This document shows positions 46,537-57,141 of a stretch of DNA of 64,000 nucleotides, in pieces. Below the pieces are notes generated by a model, which was not told where the DNA came from, ran no database searches, and saw nothing but the letters and a program-made list of their open reading frames with translations. A program made the position numbers and the translations under genes. This DNA is from Adiantum capillus-veneris (lineage: Eukaryota > Streptophyta > Polypodiopsida > Polypodiales > Pteridaceae), in contig CM043963.1 in the NCBI GenBank assembly GCA_014529385.2, forward strand, positions 109,594,912 through 109,658,911. Reading direction: 5' to 3'. Position 1 is the stretch's first letter. Each line of letters begins with the position of its first letter.

Positions 46537-47277
46537 CTAGAATCTTCCTGATATTTGGTCTTTTACACAATCCTCTGCTTTGACAAGCATTAGATAGTGA
46601 GTTTTATCTTTTATCCTGGGCATCAGGTTCTCTCTCATTTTGTTTTCTATTTGTTTTTTTCTATAGCGTTCCTGGCGTCTAGGGTGATGATTGGTAAAAT
46701 CATAGAACTTGATATTCGCTGTTGTCTCCCCACGCTCGCTTGAGCTATTTGAATACTCGTTATCTGCATCGTTATTTACCTCCAGATGCTCTGAGGAGTC
46801 ATAATAATCTTCTTGTTCTGGTGGTTTGACATTCTCATCTTTTGCTGGTATAAGGCTTACCATGTAATAGGGTAGCACATCATAGCCGTCCTTATCGCAA
46901 AATTTTGTCGTTGGGCTATCTGTAATGGTATAGACATCCAATGTTGCTAGTATGTGTTCCCACTACGGAGGTTCTAAGGAATCTTCGGGAAAAGGTTCCG
47001 GAATATAACCCTTGTCCTCAATAGCTCTTTCTAAGACGCATTCCTCTCTTTTTAAGCTCCCACAATGTGAAGCTCCGCACATCCATATCTTTTTTTTTTG
47101 CCCTAACCATGTTGGGAGTTTGGACCCTGCCAATGTAGCTGAATCAAACTCTTCCACTGGTGTCTGGTTCACATCTTTGTAACTATGGTATTTTAGGTGT
47201 ATTTTGGTTGTAGTCTCGCCATGTTTGAGGTATATGTGGTCGTAACACCAATCCTGAACCATTTTTAATTGTCTCAT
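46537..47277 (-). pseudogene. Element B protease-RT linker
   Basis: Two frames (47277-46963 and 46941-46537) read as hydrophilic, acidic sequence (YYDSSEHLEVNNDADNEY; RQERYRKKQIENKMRENLM). There is no catalytic domain. The equivalent of 61934-62245 in element D lies in the same place, with the related motif YKDVNQTPVEEF versus YKDVMKTPIQES. Confidence 0.65.
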
Positions 47278-47630
47278 GGGAATGGTCTTCCCAAGGTGAT
47301 CTCGTAATTATTCTTTTTGTCGAAATCGACTATTGCAAATGTATGCTCATACTCGATTCCGCACGAGGTGACAATTACTTTTTCTAAAAGTCCTAGAGGC
47401 TTTTCCATGAACCCATCTACCAATTGCAATTTCATTATGGTAGCTCTCAAAGCCACTTTTCCCTATTTTTTCCAGATTTCCTTGGTGGCGATAGCGACTC
47501 CAGCTCCACTGTCAAGAATAGCTTTGGAAACTACTCCTTGGAATTCTACTGGTAGCGTGGTATTTCCATCTTCTCCCTCGCAATATTCTCCAACCTTGTT
47601 TAAAGGTACTGGCCTAGTGTTTAGTTGAGG
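47278..47630 (-). pseudogene. pro: Element B protease (standard position)
   Basis: The minus strand reads VVSKAILDSGAGVAIATKEI (DSGA active site, about 47510). After a TAG at 47457 comes GLLEKVIVTSCGIEYEHTF and AIVDFDKKNNYEITLGRPF (LGRPF closing motif). Aspartic protease that would process the polyprotein. Interrupted by TAG stops at about 47631 and 47457. Confidence 0.85.
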
Positions 47631-48566
47631 CTAGTCCCATTCTCTGATCCCTTCTTGAAGCTTCGAGGTGGGGTCTTTTACTCCAAATTTTTCTAAGCAT
47701 TTGCCTATGGTGGTCCACATGTTTGGCTGTAACCTCAAGAGTTCGGCTAAAGTGATTGTGCATGCCATAGGAGTGGACAATAACTCAATCAACCCTTGTG
47801 AATCCATCACTCTGTTAGAAGAAATTCTTTGAGATGGGATTGCTCTCACCTCAGACTTGGCTTCATATTCCCCTAGATAAGAAAGTAGAGTTCTTAGAGA
47901 GTCTGGTTGGCTGTGCCCCGAACTAATTGATCCCTGGTCTCCCCCTTGTGAATGCATATCAAAGTTTATTTGTGATCTTGCCTCAAATTCTTCAATAGGA
48001 GGTAAGATCTCATTTTTCTCTTTTCTCGTGCTATTCATTTGGTAGCTCACCCTGTTAGCTTCGTTGGCATCACGGATTTGCTTCCACAGGTCATCTAGAC
48101 CGTTACAATCCTTACCCATTTCTACCAATGTTTTAGGCTGAAAACCATCAATTGTCTCATCTGTTGTATTTGGCACTATGATAGGTTCTCTCCTAGACTC
48201 AGAGGCAGTCGTGAGTCGCTCCTTCATGTCTACTTGTTTCTCTAAAGTTGGTTTGATAGGGGTTGGAGCTGGTACCTCGTGCCAACTTGCAGGTTTACCA
48301 AGCGGGTTTTCTATCAAAGATTGGGCTGTTTCAATTATCTTTCGACACATTTCCAACCTCTGTTTTTCTATTTCTGCATATGGATAAGTCATCCATCTTT
48401 GCTCTTGGGTTTGGTTGTTTTTGAGTCTGGCTTCGTATGCTTTTAAAAGTGCGTCTAACTGCTCATGTACCTTTTTTGCCAACACTGATCCTCCCGATCC
48501 TGCACTTTTGGGTTCTGCTATTTCCTTGGATGCTATGGTTGCCGCAGTGTGTGAGCTTAGACTAGT
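47631..48566 (-). pseudogene. Element B Gag-protease linker
   Basis: A 284-codon open frame, 48485-47631. Opens with a helical, charged segment (VHEQLDALLKAYEARLKNNQ). It ends with STPMACTITLAELLRLQPNM and KCLEKFGVKDP, matched in element D at 61393-61500 (TSIQCTLTLGELLKIRPYL). The conserved end block may be a small domain before the protease. Function unknown. Confidence 0.6.
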
Positions 48567-48572
48567 TAGATC

Positions 48573-51488
48573 CTATAAACTCTCTAATCTATCCTTCGTG
48601 TGTTTTAACTCCTCGGATAGAGCCGTTTGCTCTTGTTCTCTCCTGGCTTTCATACGCGCCTTTCTAACTTTCCAAGTGCTTCTCTGATTTTTCATTTCTG
48701 AACTTGGGGCATCGGTTTTTGGCTCTTCAATTATGGGTTCATTCGTCATTCTTTGAGCTTGGGCTCGTGTCACTGCCTGAATAGGTATTACTGTCTCGTT
48801 TTTTGATCCTCCACTGGAAGGCACTGCTTCCAGCATGTTCAAGGTAGTTTTTGCTCCTCTGCTCAGGTTCTTAGGGCAATCAGGAATCAAATGAGTAATT
48901 CCACACTCGGTGCAATATGCGTTGACTCTAATGATTTCATAATGAGGACAGTCTCTTAGCCAATGGTCTCCACCACACTTGTAGCAAGGTCCCTTAGGCT
49001 GTTGAGGTGCTCCTTGAGCCCCTCTTTGTTGGTATGCATGTCTCTGCCCGCCCATGCCTCCGTTGGCTATGAACAACAATGTTCGCTCATCCAAGCTATA
49101 TCTTCCTTCTCCTGCTACTACCTGTGCAGCTGTTGGTGGTCCTGCACTTCCCATCATGCTCCAAGGTTCTGGCGTTGGGGTTTCTTCCGGTGGATAATAG
49201 ACAGGATTTGTAGCATATCCATTGGAATCTTCATAATATGCATGCATAGCCACCAAAGCCTTCTCTTCTGGTTCGGTTACGGTTCGTGTGTATCTTATGC
49301 CGACTGGTCGTAATCTTGGTAGGGGTGGTTGCTGTCCCAACACTGGTTGTGGTCTTTCTACACCTACGGGTCCTGGTAGGTTGCCTGCTTGATACCTAGG
49401 CATCGGTGGAAGTTGAGGAGATGCTACCTGAGCCTGGGGAGCATAAGGTCTCTCTCACATATCCCTTGTTATAATAACATTCCTCCGTCACATGGTTTGT
49501 CCATTTTTGTTCAATAGCACACCACTTTGGCTGTTTAGCATGAGGTTTGGCATACAGGTTAATCTTTTTTATCACTTCCTCTACAAGCTGCTCCTGGCTT
49601 ACAGCTACTTCTCCTTTGGGTGCTGTCTTAGCGAACTTGCTTCCACTTTGTTGTGAGGATGAATCGTCATCAAGATCCTTGAATTCACCCTCCTTGTAGA
49701 CCGCACAATTGTCTTCAAGGTAAAGAGCCTGCTTAGTTAACTCATTTAACGTCGTGCTCCTCTTCATATGTAAGTCCTTCTGGAGATCTACGTTCTTTAG
49801 TCCTTGAATAAATACAAGCATAAGTCTGGATAGAGTTGGCAGTTCTTCCACAGAGCAGAACTTAACATATCTTTTTAGTCGTAGGGCTACCTTTCGCACA
49901 GATTCCCCTTCTTTCTGTTTGAATTTATGGATTTGTGAGACTGTATTATGAGCTATCCCCCTTTGTGAGAATTCCTCAATAAACTAGTCAAACACCTCCT
50001 CCATAGACTCAAAGTCTCTATGCTCCACAGAGTCAAACCAAGTAGCAGCATCCTCCTCTAGTGTTAGTCCAACCCCTGCAAATTGGGTAGGGAAGTCTAA
50101 CACCTCTTCAACTCTAATTACACGCACAAAGACTGCTACATGATCCCTAGGATCTCTGTTTCCCGTGTATTTCTTGTTTACCCATTTTTGCACCTGAGAA
50201 GGTCTAATTCTACGATGGTCTACAAATCTCATCAACTGGTTCTCCTTGTCCTACTCGATATATCTCCTTTGGCCTTTGGTAGTGGGAGGGTTCCTCTACC
50301 AGAGGTTCTCCTAAGCCATAATTTCTGATAGTTTTTGCAAGAGATGGTTCCTCTCTTCGAACTCGTTCTATGGGTTGTCTTCCAGGCTCTATTGACCCTT
50401 GAGTTTTTGGCTTACTCTCGCCTTGATACCGGGAATAGAGTGGTGGTTCTTGTAAATCCCTTAGCCCTCGTGCGGCTGGATAACCATCTGGGGTTCAGTC
50501 TTGTTCTAATGTTGCACTTTGTCGAAGCCATGCCTGCAATGATGGTTGGGTTGCTAGTTGGTTTTGGTAGTTGAACATCTATTTAGAATGTGAGGTCGCA
50601 TCGTACTCTTTTGAAAATGGATTTGTCGACTTGCTAGGGGTGTAGGTGACCCTTGACACTTCTTCGGGGGCATATGTTGATGTTTCTGGAACTGTTGCCT
50701 TTTCTACCTCCTCTAGGAGAATACGTTTGTATTCTCGCCCGTACTTATCAACAAAAATGATATCCTTTCCCATAGAAACTTCATAAGAGAATAAGTAAAG
50801 AACCTTGTCTTTGCTTAATTCGTTTGGGTAGGGTTCTTTGCATAAAAAATAAGAGACTACTCCCTCGCTCTCATGCTTGTAAATTCCCACATTCTCATTA
50901 TAAGTAGAGACCCTGGTTGTTTTCTTATCGTACATAAAAAGAGCTCCAGGTCAACCAATGTTTGGAGGCGGTTCTTGAGTTTTCGAAACCATTTTTCCTT
51001 TGGCCACGTAATCTCCATATCTGTTGTAATCCTCAGGATTACTAACTATCAGATAGTGGTTCCCCTTTTTGTCTCGGAATCTATCTCCACCATCAGAGTC
51101 GAATTATCTCTAGTCTTTGAGCAGGTCTTTCTTCAATACAAATACACTTGCATCCTTGATAGTCAGAATAAACTAGAACTCCCCTCGAGTTTGTTCCTTT
51201 TAAGAAGATTATAGTGAACTTGGAGTCGTTCAAAGGATTTTGGGAGGTGCTTCCTCCTAGCATTGGTCCTTCATCGGAGAAACCCCCTGGCTGTTGACTA
51301 CCCATCATGAAGAAGGACTTATCTGATGAAGTGTTAGTATCATTACCCTCCTCAATAATCGGTGCTAGTGGATCTAGCCTTGCCTGAGTTACACTCTCCT
51401 CGGTGGACACTAAGCTACCCTGATCACCTTCCACCTTTTGATCTCTAGGAATGTGTCTTCCTAATCTTAAATTCATCAAACTTTGCAA
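48573..51488 (-). pseudogene. gag: Element B Gag (long, broken)
   Basis: Order on the minus strand: N-terminal region from the ATG near 51488 (MQSLMNLRLGRHIPRDQKVE), and frames to 50579 with KFTIIFLKGTNSRGVLVYS and KYGREYKRILLEEVEKATV, shared in plan with element D. The Gag core is at 50235-49740 (DHVAVFVRVIRVEEVLDFP; FAGVGLTLEEDAATWFDSVE; HKFKQKEGESVRKVALRLKR; LMLVFIQGLKNVDLQKDLHM). A Pro/Gly-rich linker precedes two knuckles, CYKCGGDHWLRDCP and CTECGITHLIPDCP (about 48985-48880; CX2CX3HX4C). A charged C-terminal tail follows. At least five shifts or stops. Confidence 0.85.
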
Positions 51489-53302
51489 TGCAATTTATCA
51501 CAAATCCAACCACTCACCTGGCAAAGGATCAGTTTTCGCACAACTTCTTGCCTTGTAGCTGAATATACCTGTACACAAGCGTTTAATTTCGGTAATCGAC
51601 TCAAAGAATTTAACCGCTAGAGATGGTCTTAGTAATGATTGGTATAACTTGAGGGTTAACCTCAACCACTACTGTATTTTATACACTTTGGATTCTTGAT
51701 CAGGTGTGCTAATCTGGAATTGTACTTCCCCCGGATGTTGGTCAATTTACATGGAAAGTCTTAATACTGTCTTTGCTCCGTCAAAAGGTCAAACAAGGTC
51801 CAATTTCACTTCTGAAAGAAGTTCTAAAACTCTTAAGTCAACTGGAACTCTATTTCCTCTGTCAGCTTTTCTCTTCACTAAGCCCCTATAGACATCCTAT
51901 GCGTAGGATGTCTATCTGCTCTGTTTTGCCTGGAGTTTGCACTATAGATTCCCCTTCATGTGCTGAGTCCACAGCTGTTTTTACTTTTTGATTTGGACAC
52001 CTATAAGCTGGTCAATTGATCAGAAATCTGTTCCAGCAGCTTGATGTTGTAATGACCAGTCAAATCAACTCCAATTTGGACCAAAATTGACTAGGAGGCT
52101 TGCCTCAGGCTATACAACACCCTGCTATGCCTACAGTCAATTTCTGGCTACTATTTCATGCATTAGACATTCTACGCGTAGCATGTCTAACTGCTCAAAC
52201 TGGCTTCAAATGCCAAGCACAGACTCCTCTTAAGGTGCTTATCACTTTGGTATGCTCAAAGTTGCGTTTGGAGTGCTAAAGCTGGGTTTGGTATGCTCAA
52301 AGTTGGGTTTGGAGTGCTAAATCACACATAACACATCCTACGTGTAGAATGTCTATATGATCTGTTTGACCCCAAACTTGAGCCATAGCTTCCCCTTGAT
52401 GTCAGCAACCCAGTGCTATGATTAGATTTTAGTTTGGATTTCAAAAGACCCCAATTTTAGCTATCCTAGCTCTTTTCAGTCAAAAATGATAAAGTCTGCT
52501 TAAAACCCAATTTTCTCACCCAATTGAGATGAAACCTTCCTCAGGCACTTAATAAATCATGCAGATCATGCTCATGCAGCCATCCTATGGTTTTGGTTTT
52601 AAAATAATGCCTTGGCACAATTTGGGTAGGATTGTCCTTATCCTGCCAAGATATGGTCAAACTTCCACTTTCCAGGTGAAACCAGGGTAAAACCTACCTT
52701 CTAAACACACTGGTCAACTCAGATTTTCAAAATTTCCACCAGAACACCCTGTAGACATCCTACGCGTAGGATGTCTCCTGGCCTAAAATTTAATTGTTTC
52801 CTGACAAAAGTACTCCTTATGCTCTGCAGTTCTCTCAGAAACACTCACAGAAACTTTTGAACTTCACTTCAGCTTTCAAACACTCTTTTCCGTCTTTTAC
52901 AACCTTGTGATGAGCCTAACAACAAATATAAAATGCATGAAGTGCTCCAGATCATAAATCATTATGTCCTACTTACCCTACTCCTACTCATCATGTGAGA
53001 TGGTGATATTGGTGTCTCAGTTGCTTCCTGGCCTCTCCGGATTCTCAAGCTCTCCTTTCACCGCCTCTACCACTCCAACTCCTACTCTCTACACCACAAC
53101 TCAACTAATACCTAAAACTATCTAAGTCTACCTAGGTCTACCTAAGTCGAAGGATCTAGGCCAGACACTCGCTCCCTAGAATCCTCCTAAGACCTAGAGA
53201 GTCCTCCACCCTCTAGTCCTATCTAAATGTAAAACAAGACTCTGGCAAGCCAGAGAATCCCTTCCTCAAGGACTAGTCTCGGTCACCTACCTAGGGTTTT
53301 CG
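51489..53302. other. Element B leader between primer site and gag
   Basis: About 1.8 kb, noncoding, containing palindrome array 1 at 51886-52780. The part from 52780 to 53302 shows no repeats or coding. Such a leader would be the 5' untranslated RNA with packaging signals. Confidence 0.6.
51888..52778. repeat. Palindrome array 1 of element B
   Basis: Four copies of the same palindrome family as array 2, centred at 51901.5, 52176.5, 52342.5 and 52764.5. A half-copy, CATCCTATGG, lies near 52589. Spacing is less regular (275, 166, 247, 175 bp). Two copies are slightly mutated. Orientation of the spacer sequence is the same as in array 2 (e.g. GAGATGAAACCTTCCTCAGG at about 52524). Confidence 0.85.
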
Positions 53303-53320
53303 TCCTCGGCAACGGCGCCA
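53303..53320 (-). promoter_or_regulatory. Element B primer-binding site (tRNA-Asp type)
   Basis: The element strand reads TGGCGCCGTTGCCGAGGA, differing at one base from the complement of the plant Asp tRNA 3' end as I recall it. It lies one or two bases inside the 5' LTR. Reverse transcription would start here. Confidence 0.85.
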
Positions 53321-53321
53321 A

Positions 53322-54239
53322 TCTTGGCGGATACGCCGCAACGGACGTCAGCACAGAAGTCACCTGGCAAGATTTGTCAGCTAAGGACGAAGCTCGACCC
53401 GCAGGCGCGTGGAAGCAAGCATAGGGTGTCAACCTACACTCAACCGACTCTCGACTACTTCTTACAGAGGTCTCTACCCAATGTCTAAGCTACAGTCTTC
53501 AGGAGTGCATAAGAGGAGATTTCCTACAACGCTTTCAAGAGCCAAATACCCATCAAAAGTTCTCGAAACGCCACTTGAAGGAGACCCTATTAACACCAAT
53601 AGGTCGCTCTCCCTCAGGTCCATGAACCAAAATCCCAACCCTAAACACTTAGTGCAAAATCACGTAGGATGTCTGGTCGAAATTTGCAGGTCGTCGTTTC
53701 CAAAAACTAAAGTGCCTAATGTGTAGCTCTACTCGATGTGAACGTGTGGATATGCTGAAATGAGAAAACAGACAACGTATGCTCACCGAATCACCAGATG
53801 TAGCTCGTGGGTCGAGTTCACAAAACCAGACCGTACACCTGCAATGTAGGTATTGACGCGTAGCTCTCGTCGGGGGCAACACGCTGCACTTCTACGCACT
53901 CGATTCCGACCACCGATGCGCGCGTAGCATCAAGATAAAACTCTCACCCTCTCTCGTACACAGTACGCTCACTCACACAGACATAAATTTTTAAAAATGA
54001 CAAAGGTTTTTTTCATTAAGGTCAAAAGTGGTGTAAACACCTTACAATCTCAAACCCTAAGGTTCCAATTTAACCATCCACTCAATCTAAATGTCAAAAA
54101 TGGGATACAATCTGGAAGCTTCTGCAAGCCCCACTATTTACAAAGGTAAAATGATGGTTTTTCTCAATTAAAGAATAATTACAAAAAATAATATTCCGCC
54201 GAGCAATCATTCCTCGTAGGGTGTGTCCAGCTGCTAACA
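53322..54239 (-). repeat. Element B 5' LTR
   Basis: Matches 34555-35479. The TATA-like GGTATTTATACC of the 3' LTR is GTGTTTACAC here (54031-54040), so the driving promoter copy may be weakened. Other differences include small indels near 53370 and 53575. Confidence 0.95.
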
Positions 54240-54244
54240 CAAGT
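54240..54244. repeat. Target-site duplication of element B, right
   Basis: CAAGT, identical to 34550-34554. Confidence 0.95.
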
Positions 54245-55108
54245 GACCATTAGCTTTATAATAATGGCAACGCGTCTTCTTTTTTCCCTTATCACCAGAA
54301 TTTCTAGATGAATTACTGCCAGCAAAAGCATTAGGAACATAAGTTTTGCCACTTGTAGTAGAACCATGTGGCTACATTGTTGTTACCACCTTTCTTTGAG
54401 AAGCAATAAAAGCCTATTCAACTGCACGCTGTCTAGTCTTTTTTTTTTTGGAAAGTGACTCTTGCAACAGCAATGTGCACAATGCATCAAACTTGACAAC
54501 TTCAGGATTTCCTTGGGTCATAAGTTTCCAAGTACTAGCAAAAGTCTGGTAAGAATCTGGTAAGGCATCAAGAACAGTCTGCACAAGGGAACTGTCTGAA
54601 ATGACTTCACCTGCAGAATAAGTTGCTCATCGATATCCTTGACACCAACAAGGAAAGTGTCCATATCATCTTCCTCATGCATAATCTTTGATTCTAGCTC
54701 TTTACGCAACAAAGCAATTTTAGCCTCGTTGCAGCTTGCATAAAGACCTGCTAGAATATCCCAAGCCTGTTTTGCAGATTTTGCTGAAAGAATGTGAGGA
54801 ACAATGGTGTGCTTCACAGACAAAGCAATCAATGCATGAGTCTACGCATCCTTTACATACCAACGAGCTTGTTCTGCCATAGCAAAATGACTCTAATAGC
54901 AGTAATCCTTGTCGCCAAGACATGCAACATCCTCAACATCGCCTACATCCTCAGAACTAAGACGTACATCAATGCCATGCACAATATTTTAAACGCCCCT
55001 TGACACAAGAACATGTTGCATTATGTAAGCCCACATAGGGTAATTGTTCCCATCCAACCCGTCCTCAGCAACAAACATCTTGAACACATCTGTGTTGTTG
55101 TCAGCCAT
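54245..55108 (-). pseudogene. gag: Element C Gag, 5' piece
   Basis: The start is chosen at ATG 55108 (MADNNTDVFKMFVAEDGLDG); an upstream in-frame ATG at 55171 is less typical. It reads NYPMWAYIMQHVLVSRGV, then AEQARWYVKDA, AKQAWDILAGLYASCNEAK and ALLRKELESKIMHEEDDMDT: the copia Gag (UBN2/retrotran-gag type) core. A frameshift at about 54610 and several stops follow. The end is CHYYKANGHL, the first half of the zinc knuckle, where element B begins. Confidence 0.9.
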
Positions 55109-55420
55109 GGAAAATGCTGCACTTGATGTGAAAACTACCCAAAATGAGGAGAAATTGAGTGATACCAACACGTGCTATACAACACAACCCACAGTAGACT
55201 GTATGGGACATGTTATGTAGTAATTGGCACTGACAAAAATTTTGCACAAAATGAAAAAAATTGCATGTGAAGACCTGGCTATAGTGGAAACGGAGACCGA
55301 AATGAGCCCAACTCAAAAATCTAAGCAGACCTGCGAATGCTCACCAAAGCTCACAGAAATTGGAGAAAGTGAGCAGGTGTGTGCTGGAGCTGCTAGCGAC
55401 TAAGCCCGGGAGGATGCAAC

Positions 55421-55435
55421 CTGCTTTGATACCAA
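55421..55435 (-). promoter_or_regulatory. Element C primer-binding site (initiator Met tRNA)
   Basis: The element strand reads TTGGTATCAAAGCAG, the standard plant copia primer site with one change, next to the 5' LTR. Confidence 0.9.
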
Positions 55436-55436
55436 T

Positions 55437-55663
55437 TCTGGGAATTAGGGTCGCAGAGAAACGCACACATCTTGGAGAAGACAAAGGAATCTCAAGGCAC
55501 ACAACTGAGAGTGTATTACCTAGTGTGCAATGGAAATATGGATAGCCCTAGAGTGATGGACGTATTTACAATGCACGGGGGATGAAACCTCCTAAAGAGG
55601 GAAAAAATGCCCCGACGGTCCTAGTGTGTTCACACACATCACTACCACATGTATATGGTGACG
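55437..55663 (-). repeat. Element C 5' LTR
   Basis: 227 bp, same length as the 3' LTR. Followed by the TCACT target duplication. The base before the duplication differs (ACG versus ACA). Confidence 0.9.
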
Positions 55664-55869
55664 TCACTTCCCAATCATAGAGCCAATACGGGCTCACCCA
55701 TGAGCCTAAGGGCCTACAGCCAGTAGACTAGCCCCTACCATAGGAACAGGTGTCCCATACAAATGAGACCACACGAGTACGGGTGTGCGGGCATAGTCGC
55801 CATTGGTGTAGAGTCCAAGTGTGGTGATCACACAAGACGATCGCAAATGAGACTCACTCCTATACACGT
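55664..55869 (+). repeat. 224-bp satellite, resumed after element C
   Basis: Continues unit 3 and a fourth unit (landmark CCAGTAGACTAGCCCC at 55720). Sequence stops exactly at ACACGT (55869), where a new insertion starts with TG. Confidence 0.85.
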
Positions 55870-56886
55870 TGTGAAGGATTGGGGGGACTAGCCTCTATAA
55901 AACCTCAAACCAACACCAAGAGAAGAGGATGAATAGAATTTCTCTCTTGAGGTAATATGGGCTGATACTTGCTCACAAATTTTGACAGCCTCACTCACAC
56001 TCAACCTTGACTAGCCTTGACTAGCTTCCCTATGAACCGCTACAACTCCTACTATACTTGGATGCATCAAAGAAAGCAAAGGAATCAAGAGAACCAAACA
56101 ATAAAGTAAGAAAAAAACAATAGAAATATCTTCACTTTTGCTTAGAAAACCAAGGGCTTCACTTCTTTTCAAATGCCCTTACATATGCTAGTAGAGACTC
56201 CATAGACGCTCCCATATACACACATAGTTTGACCAAAACCCGTCCAAATCAAGCCCAATTTGAAAACCTACAAATTTTAGCAAAACAACTCAAAGAAAAT
56301 GATGAAAAAATTGGGGAAAGCCTTGCCCTTCTTCATATGTACAAGCAAGGAATTGCAGCACATTGTCTACCCTCGACTAGCTGCACAAGAAGGAATTGCG
56401 CACAACATAGCTGCCATACCTCAAACCAAGATGAAGAGAGGTCAATAGGCAAAGCTAATTGCTACAGTGTATGCATCACCAGTCCTATAAAATACTGAGA
56501 AAGATATGCTACAAGAGATAAAACCACAAATTTGCATACCTGACAAATTGCATAGCACGTAATCGAGATTGTATGCGAACAAAGAGAGACAGAGAACGAG
56601 AGATAGTGTGCGGACGCACCTCCTAGAACGGAGAGAGAAGAAAGAAGAGGAGAGAAGAAGACACAAGCACTGGGTGCAATCTCCCCCGTGCAAGAGTGAC
56701 CATTTCTCTCTTGCACATAATTGATTTATAGATTTCTTGAATGGTCAAAGTGAGTATGAACTGGCCGACGAGACATAAATGGACATAGCACATAAAATAT
56801 AATATCCTTTTGAGATCCTTTCGTATAACCCTTAGCCTTTGCCACCTGCCAGCTGCACTAAACAATAAAATATCAATTTTATTACA
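55870..56886. repeat. Probable LTR (~1 kb), orientation uncertain
   Basis: The left edge is sharp because it breaks the satellite, and it begins TGTGAAGG. The right edge is set at ATTACA (TG...CA). On the minus strand, the sequence just outside the right edge reads GAGGACAATTGCTTTCTAAC then GGAGAGG, which looks like a Ty3 3' end and weak purine tract. CTATAAATCAATTATG on the minus strand (56717-56732) would be its TATA box. That suggests a minus-strand 3' LTR. However, plus-strand element D follows, for which it could be the 5' LTR, though no primer site was seen. Confidence 0.4.
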
Positions 56887-57140
56887 TACCTCTCCGTTAG
56901 AAAGCAATTGTCCTCAGTTGCTTTCTTTACAAAGACAACAATTTGCAAACCATACTTGTCAAAAATAATGATTAGTATTTTGTGTCAGAAATAACATTTC
57001 AAGAGTTTGCAAAAACTCAAATTATTCACTTTTTCTTGACATTTTATGCCAAATTAAGTTTTGATTTGACTCAAAGGCTTAAAATAGCTCATGAAAAGGT
57101 TGTCCAAGGAAAAAGTTCAAAAACGTGTTCATTTTAGGCT
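56887..57140. other. Noncoding, no recognised feature
   Basis: AT-rich DNA between the LTR-like block and the palindrome array. An imperfect palindrome, AATAAAATATCAATTTTATT at 56864-56883, lies one period (282 bp) before the first array palindrome, but may be chance. Confidence 0.4.
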
Positions 57141-57141
57141 T

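Larger units (their letters stand above)
34555..54239 (-). mobile_element. Element B: giant (~19.7 kb) Ty3/gypsy retrotransposon with extra modules
   Basis: LTRs of 925 and 918 bp (TGTT...AACA ends) are flanked by a perfect 5-bp duplication, CAAGT. Element-strand order: 5' LTR, primer site, leader with palindrome array, gag, protease, RT, RNase H, duplicated integrase zinc region, integrase core, second protease-like domain, basic/zinc-finger region, internal purine tract, noncoding DNA, second palindrome array, long accessory gene, polypurine tract, 3' LTR. It is far longer than a basic Ty3 element (5-7 kb) and within the range of giant plant Ty3 elements. It is nested in element C. All frames have stops or shifts, mostly few, so it is younger or better kept than A. 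Confidence 0.95.
30472..55663 (-). mobile_element. Element C: Ty1/copia LTR retrotransposon, split by element B
   Basis: Two 227-bp LTRs (30472-30698 and 55437-55663) are flanked by the 5-bp duplication TCACT (30467-30471 and 55664-55668). On the minus strand: LTR, Met-tRNA primer site, gag, then element B, then the rest of gag, protease, integrase, RT, RNase H, polypurine tract, LTR. Integrase before RT is the copia order. Without B the element is about 5.5 kb, the usual copia size. Stops and frameshifts make it inactive. The LTRs differ at roughly one site in ten by eye. Confidence 0.93.

Noticed and set aside
39034-52800. The two palindrome arrays as the LTRs of element B
   Set aside because: The true LTRs are 34555-35479 and 53322-54239, proven by TGTT/AACA ends, primer site, purine tract and the CAAGT duplication. 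The arrays are internal and only loosely similar to each other.
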